Assembly: GCF_030068615.1 (NCBI RefSeq)
Contig: NZ_JASJOC010000009.1
Location: forward strand, 60,798-124,797
Source: Halostagnicola sp. A-GB9-2
GTDB taxonomy: Archaea; Halobacteriota; Halobacteria; Halobacteriales; Natrialbaceae
Reading direction: 5' to 3'
Length of the DNA: 64,000 bases
Shown here: positions 18,036 through 26,950 of the stretch, one piece after another
Layout of the letters: each line of letters begins with the position of its first letter
Numbering within the stretch: the stretch's first letter is position 1
Position numbers and translations under genes: made by a program
Notes under the pieces: model-generated
What the model was told of the DNA's origin: nothing
Database searches by the model: none
The model's input: only the letters and a program-made list of their open reading frames with translations

Positions 18036-19090
18036 CAGTTCTCACCACCCTCTTCGTCGTTGTCCGTTTCGTCGTCGCCTTCATCCTCGTTATTCTCTTC
18101 ATCATCTTCTTCGTCTTCCGGCGATTCGAGCGTGAACGTTTCGTCGGACGGGCCGGTGAATACGATACTTTCTTCGACCGGCTCGAATTCGTCGCCTTCC
18201 GGCGTGATTTCGACATCGTAGTCGCCGCCCTGATCGATTTCGTTGATCGTTATCGAGCCGTTCTCGAATTCGTCACCGTCGTAGGCGTACTCGTGACCTT
18301 CCTCTTCCTGGTGGACGAGGGTTAGTTCGTCGACGCCTTCGGTCACGGGCTCTTCGTCTTCGTCTTCGAGGGTGATGTCGAGCGTGAACTGCTCGTCGAC
18401 CCACTCCTCGTAGGCCTCCTGATCCTCGAGGACGCGGAAGTCATCATCCATACTGGAGTGGCCTGCACCGCAGAGTTCGAAGCACTCGATCGCGTTCTCG
18501 TACTCGCCTGGATCTTCGGCGATGAACCACGTTTCGTCGTGTTCACCGGGGATAGCGTCAGCTTTCACCCGTTCTTGTGATATCCCAAATGTGTGCCAGA
18601 CGTCAGTTGATGTGACGCTTATTTGGACCGGCTCATCGGCCGGAACGACCAGTTCGTTCGGCTCGAGTCCGTTGTCGTACTCGTAGGACCAGCTAAACGC
18701 GGACCCCTGGACATCGACCTCGATCGCGTCTTCGTCGAGTTCGTCGGGGCCGTCTTCGACGTACAGGAGCATCCCGTACGTCCAGACGATGAGCGCGATC
18801 ACGACGATCGCACTCAGAATGAACGAGACGAATAGTTTCTTGCCGCTGCCTCCGCCTGTCGGAAGTTCTCCGAGCGCCGGCAGATCTTTGTCGTCGGTTC
18901 GGTCCTCCGTATCACGGTACTTGTACGCGTTGTACAGTGTATACGAGACGACAATAATACCGACGAGTGTACCGAGTGCGAGGAAGACGAGGAAGATGTC
19001 CTCGAACACGTCGACACGTGTCATGTCCTCTGCACCCGTGCCAATCTGCAATGGAGTCGGAGTTGGAAGTGCGCTGTAGATTGTGTTCAC
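18035..19090 (-). CDS. coxB: cytochrome c oxidase subunit II
   Basis: About 351 residues if started at GTG 19090; a longer frame opens at 19138. Two membrane helices (IFLVFLALGTLVGIIVVSYT and LFVSFILSAIVVIALIVWTY) precede a cupredoxin domain. The CuA site is clear: WHTFGIS, then ECFELCGAGHSSM, with both Cys, Glu, His and Met. A Glu/Asp-rich C-terminal extension of more than 100 residues is unusually long and lacks a heme-c motif. GTG 19090 is preferred because a TATA-like CATATA (about 19109-19114) sits about 20-25 bases upstream, fitting a leaderless mRNA. It is the first gene of the oxidase operon. Confidence 0.88.
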   Translation of the reverse strand: MNTIYSALPTPTPLQIGTGAEDMTRVDVFEDIFLVFLALGTLVGIIVVSYTLYNAYKYRDTEDRTDDKDLPALGELPTGGGSGKKLFVSFILSAIVVIALIVWTYGMLLYVEDGPDELDEDAIEVDVQGSAFSWSYEYDNGLEPNELVVPADEPVQISVTSTDVWHTFGISQERVKADAIPGEHDETWFIAEDPGEYENAIECFELCGAGHSSMDDDFRVLEDQEAYEEWVDEQFTLDITLEDEDEEPVTEGVDELTLVHQEEEGHEYAYDGDEFENGSITINEIDQGGDYDVEITPEGDEFEPVEESIVFTGPSDETFTLESPEDEEDDEENNEDEGDDETDNDEEGGEN

Positions 19091-19091
19091 C

Positions 19092-19154
19092 TCTATTTGG
19101 AAACCGGGTATATGTCGGACGATGCTCGCTGGGAGCACTTATCTATTTGGAAAC
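19092..19154. promoter_or_regulatory. coxB promoter with paired 13-base direct repeats
   Basis: TCTATTTGGAAAC occurs at 19092-19104 and again at 19142-19154 in the same orientation, flanking the TATA-like element at about 19109-19114. The 50-base spacing is close to five helical turns. It may be a regulator site for the terminal oxidase operon; the regulator is unknown. Confidence 0.45.
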
Positions 19155-19369
19155 GCTGTCCGCGACACTGTCACGACCGCGTCTTACGAGGTATCGTTCG
19201 TGACCAGTTGTGTACTCCCCTAGTCCGTCACTAGTCTGTTTGACCCACGGGTCTTTTTTCTGTCGCTCTCAATGCGCTATTCGTCGCCAGAAACCGCGTA
19301 TTACCGCTCAAATCGGCCGATGACGCGAATATGTTCGGCCGCTCCGAAATGGGCCCCGTTCGATGACCG

Positions 19370-21709
19370 TTACTCCTCTCGTCGGCCGAACAGCTGTTCG
19401 CGGAGCGTCCGCGAAGAACGTTTTTCGGTCAGAAGCACCGGTACGTCGAGTCGTTCGACGATGTCCGAAACCTCCGATCCGCGAACGTATCTCGAGAGCA
19501 GGCCGCGTCTCGTCGCGCCGATAAGTACCATCGAGTGATCCGCCGCTTCCCGCTCGATAGCGCTTCCGACGTCGCCCGAATCGTCGACCCGACGCGTCGC
19601 GTCCGCGAGGTCGTTCTCTGTCGCCCACTCGCTGATGAACGCTTCGCCCTCCTCGCGTTCTTCGGGGCTATCGACGACGTGAAGCAGAGTGATCTCGCTC
19701 TCATACTCCTCGTGGAGTGCGCGAGCGATCTCCCCACTGAGTTCTGACTCCTCGCCGCCGGCTGTCGGAACCAGCAGTCGATCGGGTGCGACTTCCTCCC
19801 CGTTGAGTACGAGAACGTCGGCTGGCAGGTCGGTAGTCAACTCCTCGAGCGGTCGTTCGACGCGACCGCTCTCGAGCATCGAGCCGCCGCTTCCCATGAC
19901 GATCGCCTCGATGTTGTCGGCTCGTCCGGCGTCGAAGACCTCGTCGAGCGAGCGGTGGGAAATGATCGTCTTCGTCTCGACGTCGACGTCGAACGTTTCG
20001 GTGCTTTCCTTGGCGTCGGCGAGCAGTCGTTCGGATTCGGAGCTCACTCGATCGAGCTGGTCTGCACCCTGTTGTAGCGGCGTCTGATCCGGAACCTGCA
20101 CGATGTGTGTCGCCAGAACAGAACCATCTTTCTCCCGCGCGAGCGCGCTCCCGAGGGTAAGGAGTGCGCGTTCCGTTCGCGGATTCGCGATGGCGACCAT
20201 CACTTGCGGTTCGTCCTCGCCGTGTGGTTTGACAGCGCTAACGGCCGAGACCGCTGGATCGGGCATTTCGTCGGAGCGCTCGAGGATGTAATTACTCAGT
20301 AGCCCCTCCCGATCGGTGTTGTGCCGGGCGTAGATGAAGTACCAGACGACCGCGAAGACGACGAACAGCAACCCGATAGCGGACGCAATGGGGTCCATGA
20401 AGTAGATCAACGCGAGCGAGAAAACGAAGCCGAGAATCGGCGTGAACGGGTAAAACGGCACCGTAAAGTCCGGGTCGTACTCGGGCGCGTCGGCCTCCCG
20501 GAAGACGATCAACGAGACATTGATCAGCGCGTAGACGACCAGGTGGAGCACGCTGGCCGCACTCGAGAGGATTTCAACCGTTTCGCCAAGAACGATGATG
20601 AAGACGACGATCATCGCTCCGGTAACGGCGATCGAACGGTACGGCGTCGCGTAGGTCGGGTGGATTTCGTTGAGCGAGTCGGAAACGATCTTGTCCCGTC
20701 CCATCGCAAAGTTGATTCGTGCGGACGCGAGGATCGACGCGTTCGCGCTCGAGGCGGTCGCCAGGAGTGCGGCAAGGGTAATCGATGTTACGCCGACGCC
20801 CAGTGCGGAGACGTCGAATCCGGCGACTGCGAATTGGATATCGAAGACGACTCCCGCGGCTTCGGACATGGGAGCGTCTTCGTCGAGGACATCGTAAGGG
20901 ATCAGTCCCATCAGCAGGCCGACGAGGATCGTGTAGATGACCATCACGATCGCGACGCTCCCGATAATCGCGATCGGAAGGTTTCGACCGGGATTCTTGA
21001 GTTCTTCGCCGATAGTGGCGATCTTCGCGTAGCCGAGATAGGAGACGAACACGAGTGCGGCACCCGGCAGGATTTCGAACGTTCCTTCAGGGGTGAGGCT
21101 GCCGCCGGTCATGACCGTGTCCCAGTCGAACGAGAAGAACCCGACGACGGCGAAGATTGTGAGGATACCGAGCAACAGCGTGACGATCACCGTCTGAATG
21201 CTTCCCGTTTCTTTCGCGCCGATATAGTTGACCCCGACGAAGAGCACGCCCGCGATTATCGCGCCGATCTGGATCCCGCCCAGCGTGAACGGACCGAGAC
21301 CGATCGTCGGGAGCAACGCGACGGAACCGAGCAGTGGCAACGAAATCGTGACACCCTCGAGGAGATCCGCCAGATAGCCACCGAATCCGATGCAGTAGAA
21401 CGCGGAGGCGAACGCGAGACCGATCCAGTCGCCCATCCCGGAAATCGATCCGAACAGCGGTCCGAGTGCGCGGTTGATGTAGTAGTACGCACCGCCGGCT
21501 TTCGGCATCGCCGTTCCCAGTTCGCTTACGGACATCGCGTTGATCAGTGCGATCATCCCACCGAGAACGAACGAGGCGACGACGGCCGGACCGACCTCCT
21601 GTGCGGCCACGCCCGGCAGGACGAAAATACCCGCACCGATCATCGTCCCGATACCGATCGTCAGCGCGGAGAGGAGTCCGAGATCTTTCGCGAGCTCTTC
21701 GTCACTCAT
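19370..21709 (-). CDS. APC-family amino acid permease fused to two UspA domains
   Basis: 779 residues. The first ~480 residues are an amino acid/polyamine/organocation permease with about 12 helices, including the consensus GIGTMIGAGIFVLPGVAAQE and AGGAYYYINRALGPLFGSISG. Then follow two universal-stress-protein modules (about 495-635 with VMVAIANPRTERALLTLGSA, and 645-779 with RLLVPTAGGEESELSGEIAR ending in MVLIGATRRGLLSRYVRGSE). The second module has the ATP-binding-type G-x-R-x-G pattern. Permease-USP fusions are common in haloarchaea and are thought to be energy- or stress-sensing amino acid transporters. Substrate unknown. Confidence 0.92.
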   Translation of the reverse strand: MSDEELAKDLGLLSALTIGIGTMIGAGIFVLPGVAAQEVGPAVVASFVLGGMIALINAMSVSELGTAMPKAGGAYYYINRALGPLFGSISGMGDWIGLAFASAFYCIGFGGYLADLLEGVTISLPLLGSVALLPTIGLGPFTLGGIQIGAIIAGVLFVGVNYIGAKETGSIQTVIVTLLLGILTIFAVVGFFSFDWDTVMTGGSLTPEGTFEILPGAALVFVSYLGYAKIATIGEELKNPGRNLPIAIIGSVAIVMVIYTILVGLLMGLIPYDVLDEDAPMSEAAGVVFDIQFAVAGFDVSALGVGVTSITLAALLATASSANASILASARINFAMGRDKIVSDSLNEIHPTYATPYRSIAVTGAMIVVFIIVLGETVEILSSAASVLHLVVYALINVSLIVFREADAPEYDPDFTVPFYPFTPILGFVFSLALIYFMDPIASAIGLLFVVFAVVWYFIYARHNTDREGLLSNYILERSDEMPDPAVSAVSAVKPHGEDEPQVMVAIANPRTERALLTLGSALAREKDGSVLATHIVQVPDQTPLQQGADQLDRVSSESERLLADAKESTETFDVDVETKTIISHRSLDEVFDAGRADNIEAIVMGSGGSMLESGRVERPLEELTTDLPADVLVLNGEEVAPDRLLVPTAGGEESELSGEIARALHEEYESEITLLHVVDSPEEREEGEAFISEWATENDLADATRRVDDSGDVGSAIEREAADHSMVLIGATRRGLLSRYVRGSEVSDIVERLDVPVLLTEKRSSRTLREQLFGRREE

Positions 21710-22081
21710 TTTCGGCGCTCACCCCATCTACGGTACCGAAACACGCTTTGACGGGCACCGACTGCGCTACTCGATTGCTATTGTCCCTCTGTGCTACCCA
21801 TTCGACATCGAATTGTCGTCTCAACGGCCGGCTGTCGGCGTGTTGTGGAGGCTGCTTGCTTTTACCATCCATTCAATACACCCTCGTGAATCCGCCCTCG
21901 AAACTGCAGACAAAAGATCCGCCTGAACGTCATTTCGTCTGGTATCATGTGCGGAGCAAGACCCTCAGGAGGTAAAAATAGGACGGTATCGAAGACAGAT
22001 CACCGTTTAAGAACGTCTTCTATCGTCCAGTCACCGAAACCCGGGCGATACTCTTTATATTACCGCTTCCCTACAATTCGT
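21710..22081. other. intergenic region, no gene seen
   Basis: About 370 bases between two divergently transcribed genes (APC permease minus, amphi-Trp plus). TATA-like TTTATATT at about 22051-22058 lies 24-31 bases before ATG 22082 and fits a leaderless promoter. Open frames here have no coding character. Confidence 0.5.
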
Positions 22082-22363
22082 ATGCCAGAAGAAGTACTCT
22101 TCTCGTTCGAGCGGCGGATGGATCGAGCAGAAATCGCTGATTACCTTCGAACGGTCGCCGACACGCTCGAGGGGTCGGACGACCTGACGCTCGAAGCGGG
22201 ATCCGAGTCGGTGACGATGGAGCCGCCATCTCGCCCGACGTTCGAAATCAAAGCCGAGCGAGAAACCTCGAGTTCCGGCGGCCCGGCCGAGTTCAGCGTC
22301 GAGTTCGAACTCGAGTGGGACGAGGGCGAGGGCGATGAGGACGGATCGCTTTCGATCCAGTAG
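22082..22363 (+). CDS. amphi-Trp domain-containing protein
   Basis: 93 residues from ATG 22082. The domain pattern is EVLFSFERRMDRAEIADYLR, then TLEAGSESVTMEPPSRPTFE and FSVEFELEWDEGEGDEDGSL, the second amphi-Trp protein in this window (compare 1257). The C-terminal tail is strongly acidic. Length and the final Trp-containing strand match the family; the molecular role is unknown. TATA-like TTTATATT lies about 27 bases before the start. Confidence 0.82.
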   Translation: MPEEVLFSFERRMDRAEIADYLRTVADTLEGSDDLTLEAGSESVTMEPPSRPTFEIKAERETSSSGGPAEFSVEFELEWDEGEGDEDGSLSIQ

Positions 22364-22423
22364 ATACTCTTCGTTCGTAAACGACCACGGGTCAGGTGAT
22401 CCGTGGGACTCGCGCTATACCCT

Positions 22424-22831
22424 TTAGATTTCGACGACCCAGACCTTGCTATCTTCAGGGAGGTCGTAGACGCGTTGAATCGCCGCCTCGAGAAACTGTG
22501 CGATCCGGTTCGGATCCGCTTTCGCGCTCACACGCGCGTTTGTTCCGTCGGCGTTTTCCGGACGCGTTAGTTCGTCGATCTTGAACGCGGGAAACTCCGA
22601 AAGCAACGATTTCAGGCGCTCGAGTTCCTCGTCCGTACAGTCGAGGTTCACAATACCGTCCGCGAACTGGAGCCACGGAACGCCGAGTTCGGCGGTTTCG
22701 GCGTCCGTTCCGAGTGCCCCTTCGTCGACCTCGATCGTCAGAAACGGACTTGCTCGCTCGCGGTGGGCGGTAATCGCGTCGATGAACAGTGACCGGCGCT
22801 CTGTGGGTTCGGCCGCATCAAATCGGCTCAT
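22424..22831 (-). CDS. conserved haloarchaeal hypothetical protein
   Basis: 135 residues from ATG 22831. Segments RRSLFIDAITAHRERASPFL, GVPWLQFADGIVNLDCTDEE, LERLKSLLSEFPAFKIDEL and QFLEAAIQRVYDLPEDSKVW suggest a compact alpha/beta protein with the hydrophobic end VWVVEI. No membrane helix or catalytic motif is seen. It is divergent from adenylate kinase with about 58 bases between starts, so the two may share a control region. Not a family I can name. Confidence 0.75.
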   Translation of the reverse strand: MSRFDAAEPTERRSLFIDAITAHRERASPFLTIEVDEGALGTDAETAELGVPWLQFADGIVNLDCTDEELERLKSLLSEFPAFKIDELTRPENADGTNARVSAKADPNRIAQFLEAAIQRVYDLPEDSKVWVVEI

Positions 22832-22889
22832 ACCGACTCCACGTCCTCGTTTCTTTAAGACTTTATGCGACGGTGCGTTAGGTCTCCGT

Positions 22890-23525
22890 ATGGCACAGCC
22901 ACGAATTCTGATCCTGGGGGCACCCGGGGCCGGGAAAGGAACACAGAGCGCGAAGATCACCGAACACTTCGATATCGACCACATTACGACCGGCGACGCC
23001 TTGCGAGGAAACAAGGAGATGGACATCTCCCACCTCGACCTCGAGTACGACACGCCCGGCGAGTACATGGACGCCGGCGAACTGGTCCCTGACGAAGTTG
23101 TCAATGCCATCGTCGACGAAGCGCTGTCGCAGGCCGACGGCTTCGTTCTCGACGGCTATCCGCGGAACCTCGAACAGGCCGAGGAACTCGAGGGAATGAC
23201 CGATCTCGATCTGGCACTCATGCTCGAGGTCAGCGAGGAGGAACTCGTTCACCGACTCACCGGCCGCCGAATGGATCCCGAAACCGGCGACATCTATCAC
23301 GTCGAGTACAATCCCCCGGAAGACGACGAGGTCGAAGAACGTCTGGTTCAACGCGACGACGATACCGAAGAAACCGTCAAAGAGCGACTTCAGGTCTACC
23401 GAGAAAACACCGAACCGGTAATCGAGCACTACGAGGACGAGGGAGCGCTCGAACGCGTCGATGGCGAGCAAGCCCCCGAGCAGGTCTGGCAAGACATCAA
23501 GGAAACGATCGAGTCGGAAACCTAA
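22890..23525 (+). CDS. adk: adenylate kinase
   Basis: 211 residues. The P-loop GAPGAGKGTQ sits at residues 10-19, with DHITTGDALRGN, the NMP-binding DGYPRNLEQAE and the lid RLTGRRMDPETGDIYH. The enzyme converts AMP and ATP to two ADP in the cytoplasm. The lid lacks the four Cys of zinc-type adenylate kinases. It is followed by the DUF106 gene in the same direction, a gene order conserved in haloarchaea. Confidence 0.96.
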   Translation: MAQPRILILGAPGAGKGTQSAKITEHFDIDHITTGDALRGNKEMDISHLDLEYDTPGEYMDAGELVPDEVVNAIVDEALSQADGFVLDGYPRNLEQAEELEGMTDLDLALMLEVSEEELVHRLTGRRMDPETGDIYHVEYNPPEDDEVEERLVQRDDDTEETVKERLQVYRENTEPVIEHYEDEGALERVDGEQAPEQVWQDIKETIESET

Positions 23526-23690
23526 ACTGCTCAGTGGTCGAGACGGTTCCGTGATCGCGACGATTTCGTTTCGAAGTTCGACGGAGGCGCTCTTCTTCGG
23601 ATAAATAGTCGACACAAAAGAGCCCCCGGTGTGGGCCGTTCGGTGCCGAAGATAAACACTTGTATATCGGACCACCCAAAGAGCGAATAG

Positions 23691-24641
23691 ATGACGCGTA
23701 CAGCCGATAAAATCAATTCTCTCGTCCGAGAGGACGGCTCGATGACCGAGGCGCTCGAGTCGATCCGCGAGACGGCGGATCAAAACGGCGGAGAGATCGA
23801 ATGGTCGGACGTCCGCGACGACCTCACGAGCGGGCAGTGGGGACGACTGATCGAGAAGGGGATCCTCGTCGACGGCGAGGAAGGATTCGAAATTGCCGAT
23901 CGAGAGGCCTACGACGAGGCGCTCGACGGTGACGGTGACGGCGGCGGTATCGACGTTCCCGATGTCGACATCGACGAAGAGGGAGCAAAGTGGTCACAGT
24001 GGGACAAGATGGCAGCCGTCGGCTCCGTGCTCTTGATGATCGGCTATTGGCTCGACTCCGTTCGTAATACGGTCGGGGGTACGGTCGACATGGTTTTCGG
24101 TCCGCTCGATGCGGCCCTCCCGTTCTACGCCGTGATCCTTGCGGTTGCGATGCTCACGGGTCTGTACTCGACCTTGTTACAGGCGAATCTGATGAACACC
24201 GAACGCATCGGCAAGTATCAAAAGCGGATGAAGGCCATGCAGGAAAAACAAAAGGACGTCCGCGAGCGCAAGAAAGAAGCCGAAGAGCGCGACGCGAGCG
24301 AGGCGGAACTCGAGGCGCTCGAAAACGAGATGCAACAGGCTCGCGAAGAGCAGATGGAAGCCATGGCCGACAACCTCGGGATGTTCAAAGAGCAGTTCCG
24401 ACCCATGGTTTGGATCATGCTCTTTACCATCCCGCTGTTCCTCTGGATGTACTGGAAAGTGCCGACGCTCGAAGGTGCCGAACAGTACGTCGTCATGCCG
24501 CTCGTCGGCGAAGTCCAGTGGCAGGAAGGACTGCTCGGACCGATGTTCGCCTGGATTGTCTGGTACTTCCTGTGCTCGATGGGCTTTACGCAGTTGCTTC
24601 GGAAAGCGCTGAACATCGACATGACGCCCTCGAGTACCTGA
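23691..24641 (+). CDS. DUF106/EMC3-TMCO1-like membrane protein (Oxa1 superfamily)
   Basis: 316 residues. An N-terminal soluble part (about 1-95) resembles a winged-helix-like module, ending in an acidic Gly/Asp linker. Then come a hydrophobic helix (AAVGSVLLMIGYWLDSV), a second (LPFYAVILAVAMLTGLYSTL), a charged coiled coil (KYQKRMKAMQEKQKDVRERK), and two further helices (WIMLFTIPLFLWMYW and FAWIVWYFLCSMGFTQLL). This is the archaeal DUF106 family, related to Oxa1/YidC/EMC3 insertases, so a role in membrane protein insertion is inferred from the family. It is downstream of adk. Confidence 0.9.
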   Translation: MTRTADKINSLVREDGSMTEALESIRETADQNGGEIEWSDVRDDLTSGQWGRLIEKGILVDGEEGFEIADREAYDEALDGDGDGGGIDVPDVDIDEEGAKWSQWDKMAAVGSVLLMIGYWLDSVRNTVGGTVDMVFGPLDAALPFYAVILAVAMLTGLYSTLLQANLMNTERIGKYQKRMKAMQEKQKDVRERKKEAEERDASEAELEALENEMQQAREEQMEAMADNLGMFKEQFRPMVWIMLFTIPLFLWMYWKVPTLEGAEQYVVMPLVGEVQWQEGLLGPMFAWIVWYFLCSMGFTQLLRKALNIDMTPSST

Positions 24642-24728
24642 GACGACCGTATCTCCTCGAATGTCTTGATCCAATTCCGTTGAAAATTTTTCCTTCGAAT
24701 CCGCAGTAGGCAAACGGGTACCGCACCG

Positions 24729-24851
24729 TTATTCGCCTTCTTCGTTATCAGTAACTGGTGATCCTGTTTTGTAGCCAAAGAGTGTCTCGAACTGCGCAAT
24801 AAGTACAGGTTGAGGACGCATCGAATGGAGTGCAAATGACTTATTCGTCAT
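24729..24851 (-). CDS. small ORF overlapping 24841-24945, hypothetical
   Basis: 40 codons from ATG 24851 to TAA, overlapping the end of the small membrane ORF by 11 bases. The product begins MTNKSFALHSMRPQPVL and ends PVTDNEEGE, with no recognised motif. Overlap with the upstream small frame suggests coupling, but the coding evidence is slight. Confidence 0.3.
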   Translation of the reverse strand: MTNKSFALHSMRPQPVLIAQFETLFGYKTGSPVTDNEEGE

Positions 24852-24945
24852 TTCCGCTTCTCCACTCGAAGTATTCGAGCACCTCCATCAAAATCACGCC
24901 GATTAGAAGGAATAGCGCCCCAGTTGCAGCAGCGGTAACTTCCAT
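24841..24945 (-). CDS. 34-residue single-helix membrane protein, hypothetical
   Basis: Frame from ATG 24945 to TAA 24841. The product has one hydrophobic helix, AAATGALFLLIGVILMEVLE, followed by a charged end YFEWRSGNDE. This resembles small membrane proteins often missed by annotation. An AT-rich stretch just upstream (24950-24980) can serve as a promoter. No family recognised. Confidence 0.45.
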   Translation of the reverse strand: MEVTAAATGALFLLIGVILMEVLEYFEWRSGNDE

Positions 24946-25113
24946 ACCACGAGTTGTCTCTGATTCATTATAAATCGAACTGTCAACAACCACACGTAGT
25001 TACCGAATCGACCGAATATTTATTCGGCGTTGAAGTTCGACTCGAGACTGTGAATGCCGACTGGGTCGCATCGCATTCAAAACCCATTTTACCCGGTAGC
25101 GTGGAGGTGAGAT

Positions 25114-25689
25114 ATGTTACTCACCGTCTCCGGACCGCCGGGAAGCGGAAAGAGCACGACAGCGGGGTTGCTTGCTGACGCCTTCGATCTCTCTCACGTA
25201 AGCGGCGGTGATATCTTTCGCGAACTCGCCGACGAACGCGGCTATACGCCCCTCGAGTTCAACAAACTCGCCGAAGAAAACGATCAGATCGACCACGATC
25301 TGGATCGCCGCCTTCGGGAGATTGCCACCGAAGAGGACGATCTCGTACTCGAGTCTCGACTCGCTGGCTGGCTCGCGGGCGATTACGCGGACTTTCGGTT
25401 CTGGCTCGATGCCCCCGCGAGCGTTCGTGGCGAGCGGATCGCCGAGCGAGAGGACAAAGACCCGGCCCGGGCGACGGAGGAAACCCAGGCTCGAGAGGCG
25501 AGCGAGGCCCAACGGTACGAAGAGTACTACGGGATCGATATCCGCGATCTGACGATCTACGATCTCTCGGTCAACACCGCCCGCTGGGAACCGGACGCCG
25601 TCCTCGATATGCTCGTTACCGCGGTCGACGAGTTCGACCGCGAAGGTGACGAAGGACAAACCCCGATCGAATTGGACTACGAGTTTTGA
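25114..25689 (+). CDS. cmk: cytidylate kinase (archaeal type)
   Basis: 191 residues. P-loop [10 protein letters not shown] at residues 5-14, then [38 protein letters not shown] for nucleotide selection and the lid [19 protein letters not shown]. It phosphorylates CMP/dCMP with ATP. Its stop overlaps the start of cbf5 (TGATG), so the two are translated together, an arrangement that links nucleotide supply with RNA modification genes across haloarchaea. Confidence 0.95.
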   Translation: MLLTVSGPPGSGKSTTAGLLADAFDLSHVSGGDIFRELADERGYTPLEFNKLAEENDQIDHDLDRRLREIATEEDDLVLESRLAGWLAGDYADFRFWLDAPASVRGERIAEREDKDPARATEETQAREASEAQRYEEYYGIDIRDLTIYDLSVNTARWEPDAVLDMLVTAVDEFDREGDEGQTPIELDYEF

Positions 25690-26594
25690 TGAGTCTTCGC
25701 GGCCCACCGAACGACCGTTCGCCCGCCGAGTTGCTCACCTTCGGCGTTGTCAACCTCGACAAACCGCCCGGCCCGTCTTCCCACCAGGTCAGCGGGTGGA
25801 TCCGAGACGCGGTCAGCGATTCGCTCGAGCGAGCCGACGCCGGAACGACGATCGATCGCGCCGCTCACGCCGGAACGCTCGATCCGAAGGTTACCGGCTG
25901 TCTGCCGGTCATGCTCGGGGATGCGACCCGCCTCGCCCAGGCGTTTCTCGAGGGGCAAAAGGAGTACGTCAGCGTCCTCGAGTGTCACGCTCCGGTTCCT
26001 GCGGACGCCGAATCCGTGATTTCGGCGTTCGAGGGGCCGATCTATCAGAAACCGCCCCGGAAAAGCGCCGTCTCGCGTCGCCTGCGCGTTCGCGAACTGT
26101 ACGATCTGGAGGTTCTCGAGGCGACCGAGCGACAGGTCCTGTTACGAATTCGCTGTGAGAGTGGCACCTACGTCCGAAAGCTCTGTCACGATATCGGATT
26201 GGCGCTCGGAACCGGCGGCCACATGGGGCACCTTCGCCGGACGGCGACGGATCCCTTCGACGACCGAACGCTCCACACCGCCGAGGAGTTCCTCGACGCG
26301 CTCGAATTCTGGCTCGAGGACGACGATCCGGAACCGCTTCACGAGATCGTCCTCCCCGGGGAACGGATCCTCGAGCACATTCCCTCGGTCGTCATCGCCG
26401 AAAGTGCCGCCCGCGAGGTCGCCGAGGGCGCGCCGGTGTACGCTCCCGGCGTGCTCGAGGTCCCCGACGTCGACCGTGGCTCGCTCGTGACCTGTTACAC
26501 CCCCAACGGGGCGGCGGTCTGTCTCGGGACGCTCGTCGGCGACGCCTCGAGTGAATCGGGGACGGTCGTGGAACTCGAGCGGGTTCTGGTCTGA
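25689..26594 (+). CDS. cbf5: RNA pseudouridine synthase Cbf5 (H/ACA RNP catalytic subunit)
   Basis: 301 residues from ATG 25689, overlapping the cmk stop by one base. The TruB-family catalytic motif AHAGTLDPKVTGCLPV contains the nucleophilic Asp (TLD). KPPRKSAVSRRLRVRELYDLE and RCESGTYVRKLCHDIG are further family blocks. A C-terminal PUA domain occupies about residues 222-301 (PSVVIAESAAREVAEGAPVY). It makes pseudouridine in rRNA and tRNA guided by H/ACA RNAs, with Nop10, Gar1 and L7Ae as partners. Confidence 0.95.
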   Translation: MSLRGPPNDRSPAELLTFGVVNLDKPPGPSSHQVSGWIRDAVSDSLERADAGTTIDRAAHAGTLDPKVTGCLPVMLGDATRLAQAFLEGQKEYVSVLECHAPVPADAESVISAFEGPIYQKPPRKSAVSRRLRVRELYDLEVLEATERQVLLRIRCESGTYVRKLCHDIGLALGTGGHMGHLRRTATDPFDDRTLHTAEEFLDALEFWLEDDDPEPLHEIVLPGERILEHIPSVVIAESAAREVAEGAPVYAPGVLEVPDVDRGSLVTCYTPNGAAVCLGTLVGDASSESGTVVELERVLV

Positions 26595-26670
26595 TCCTCG
26601 AGGGCGGCCCGGTCGGGCGGTCCTCGCGAAACGACACGCTTAAACAGCCCACTCCCATCGATCAATATGC

Positions 26671-26741
26671 GGGACCGTGGGGTAGTGGTATCCTCTGCGG
26701 ATGGGGTCCGTAGGACCTGAGTTCGACTCTCGGCGGTCCCA
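26671..26741 (+). tRNA. tRNA-Pro (anticodon GGG)
   Basis: Acceptor stem GGGACCG/CGGTCCC, discriminator A at 26741, D arm with GGTAGTGGTA, anticodon stem TGCGG/CCGTA enclosing the loop ATGGGGT (anticodon GGG), and T arm with GTTCGACTC. Length 71 bases, intron-free, no encoded CCA, followed by a T5 run. The upstream -30 region AATATG may be part of the promoter. Confidence 0.93.
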
Positions 26742-26950
26742 TTTTTCAGACACAACGAGCAAAGGAGCGTAGCGACTGTTGCGATGTGTGGAAGGAAAAT
26801 GGGTGCAGGGAACAGCTTGTCTGTGACTGCGGTCCCACTTTCTGTCGCGAACAATTCTGTGAGCGACAGCAATGGAGGAGCCGAGGTCGAGCATGCGTAT
26901 CTCAACGGTTCCACACTTTGGGGAAGTTGTCTAGAAAACACCTCACTTCG
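26742..26950. repeat. post-tRNA repeat with copy of the tRNA-Pro 3' end
   Basis: No gene seen. GCGGTCCCA, the last nine bases of the tRNA, recurs at 26829-26837 and is followed by a hairpin CTGTCGC (26842-26848)/GCGACAG (26863-26869). The same hairpin lies after tRNA-Val at 14383-14410. A degenerate version directly follows the tRNA itself (26747-26780, AACGAGCAAAGGAGCG). This looks like a scar of integration at a tRNA 3' end. Confidence 0.55.

Noticed and set aside
20321..21751. 476-codon plus-strand frame opposite the APC permease
   Set aside because: It is the antisense of a clear permease gene. Its translation is Arg/Asp-rich without any motif, as expected from GC-rich shadow frames.
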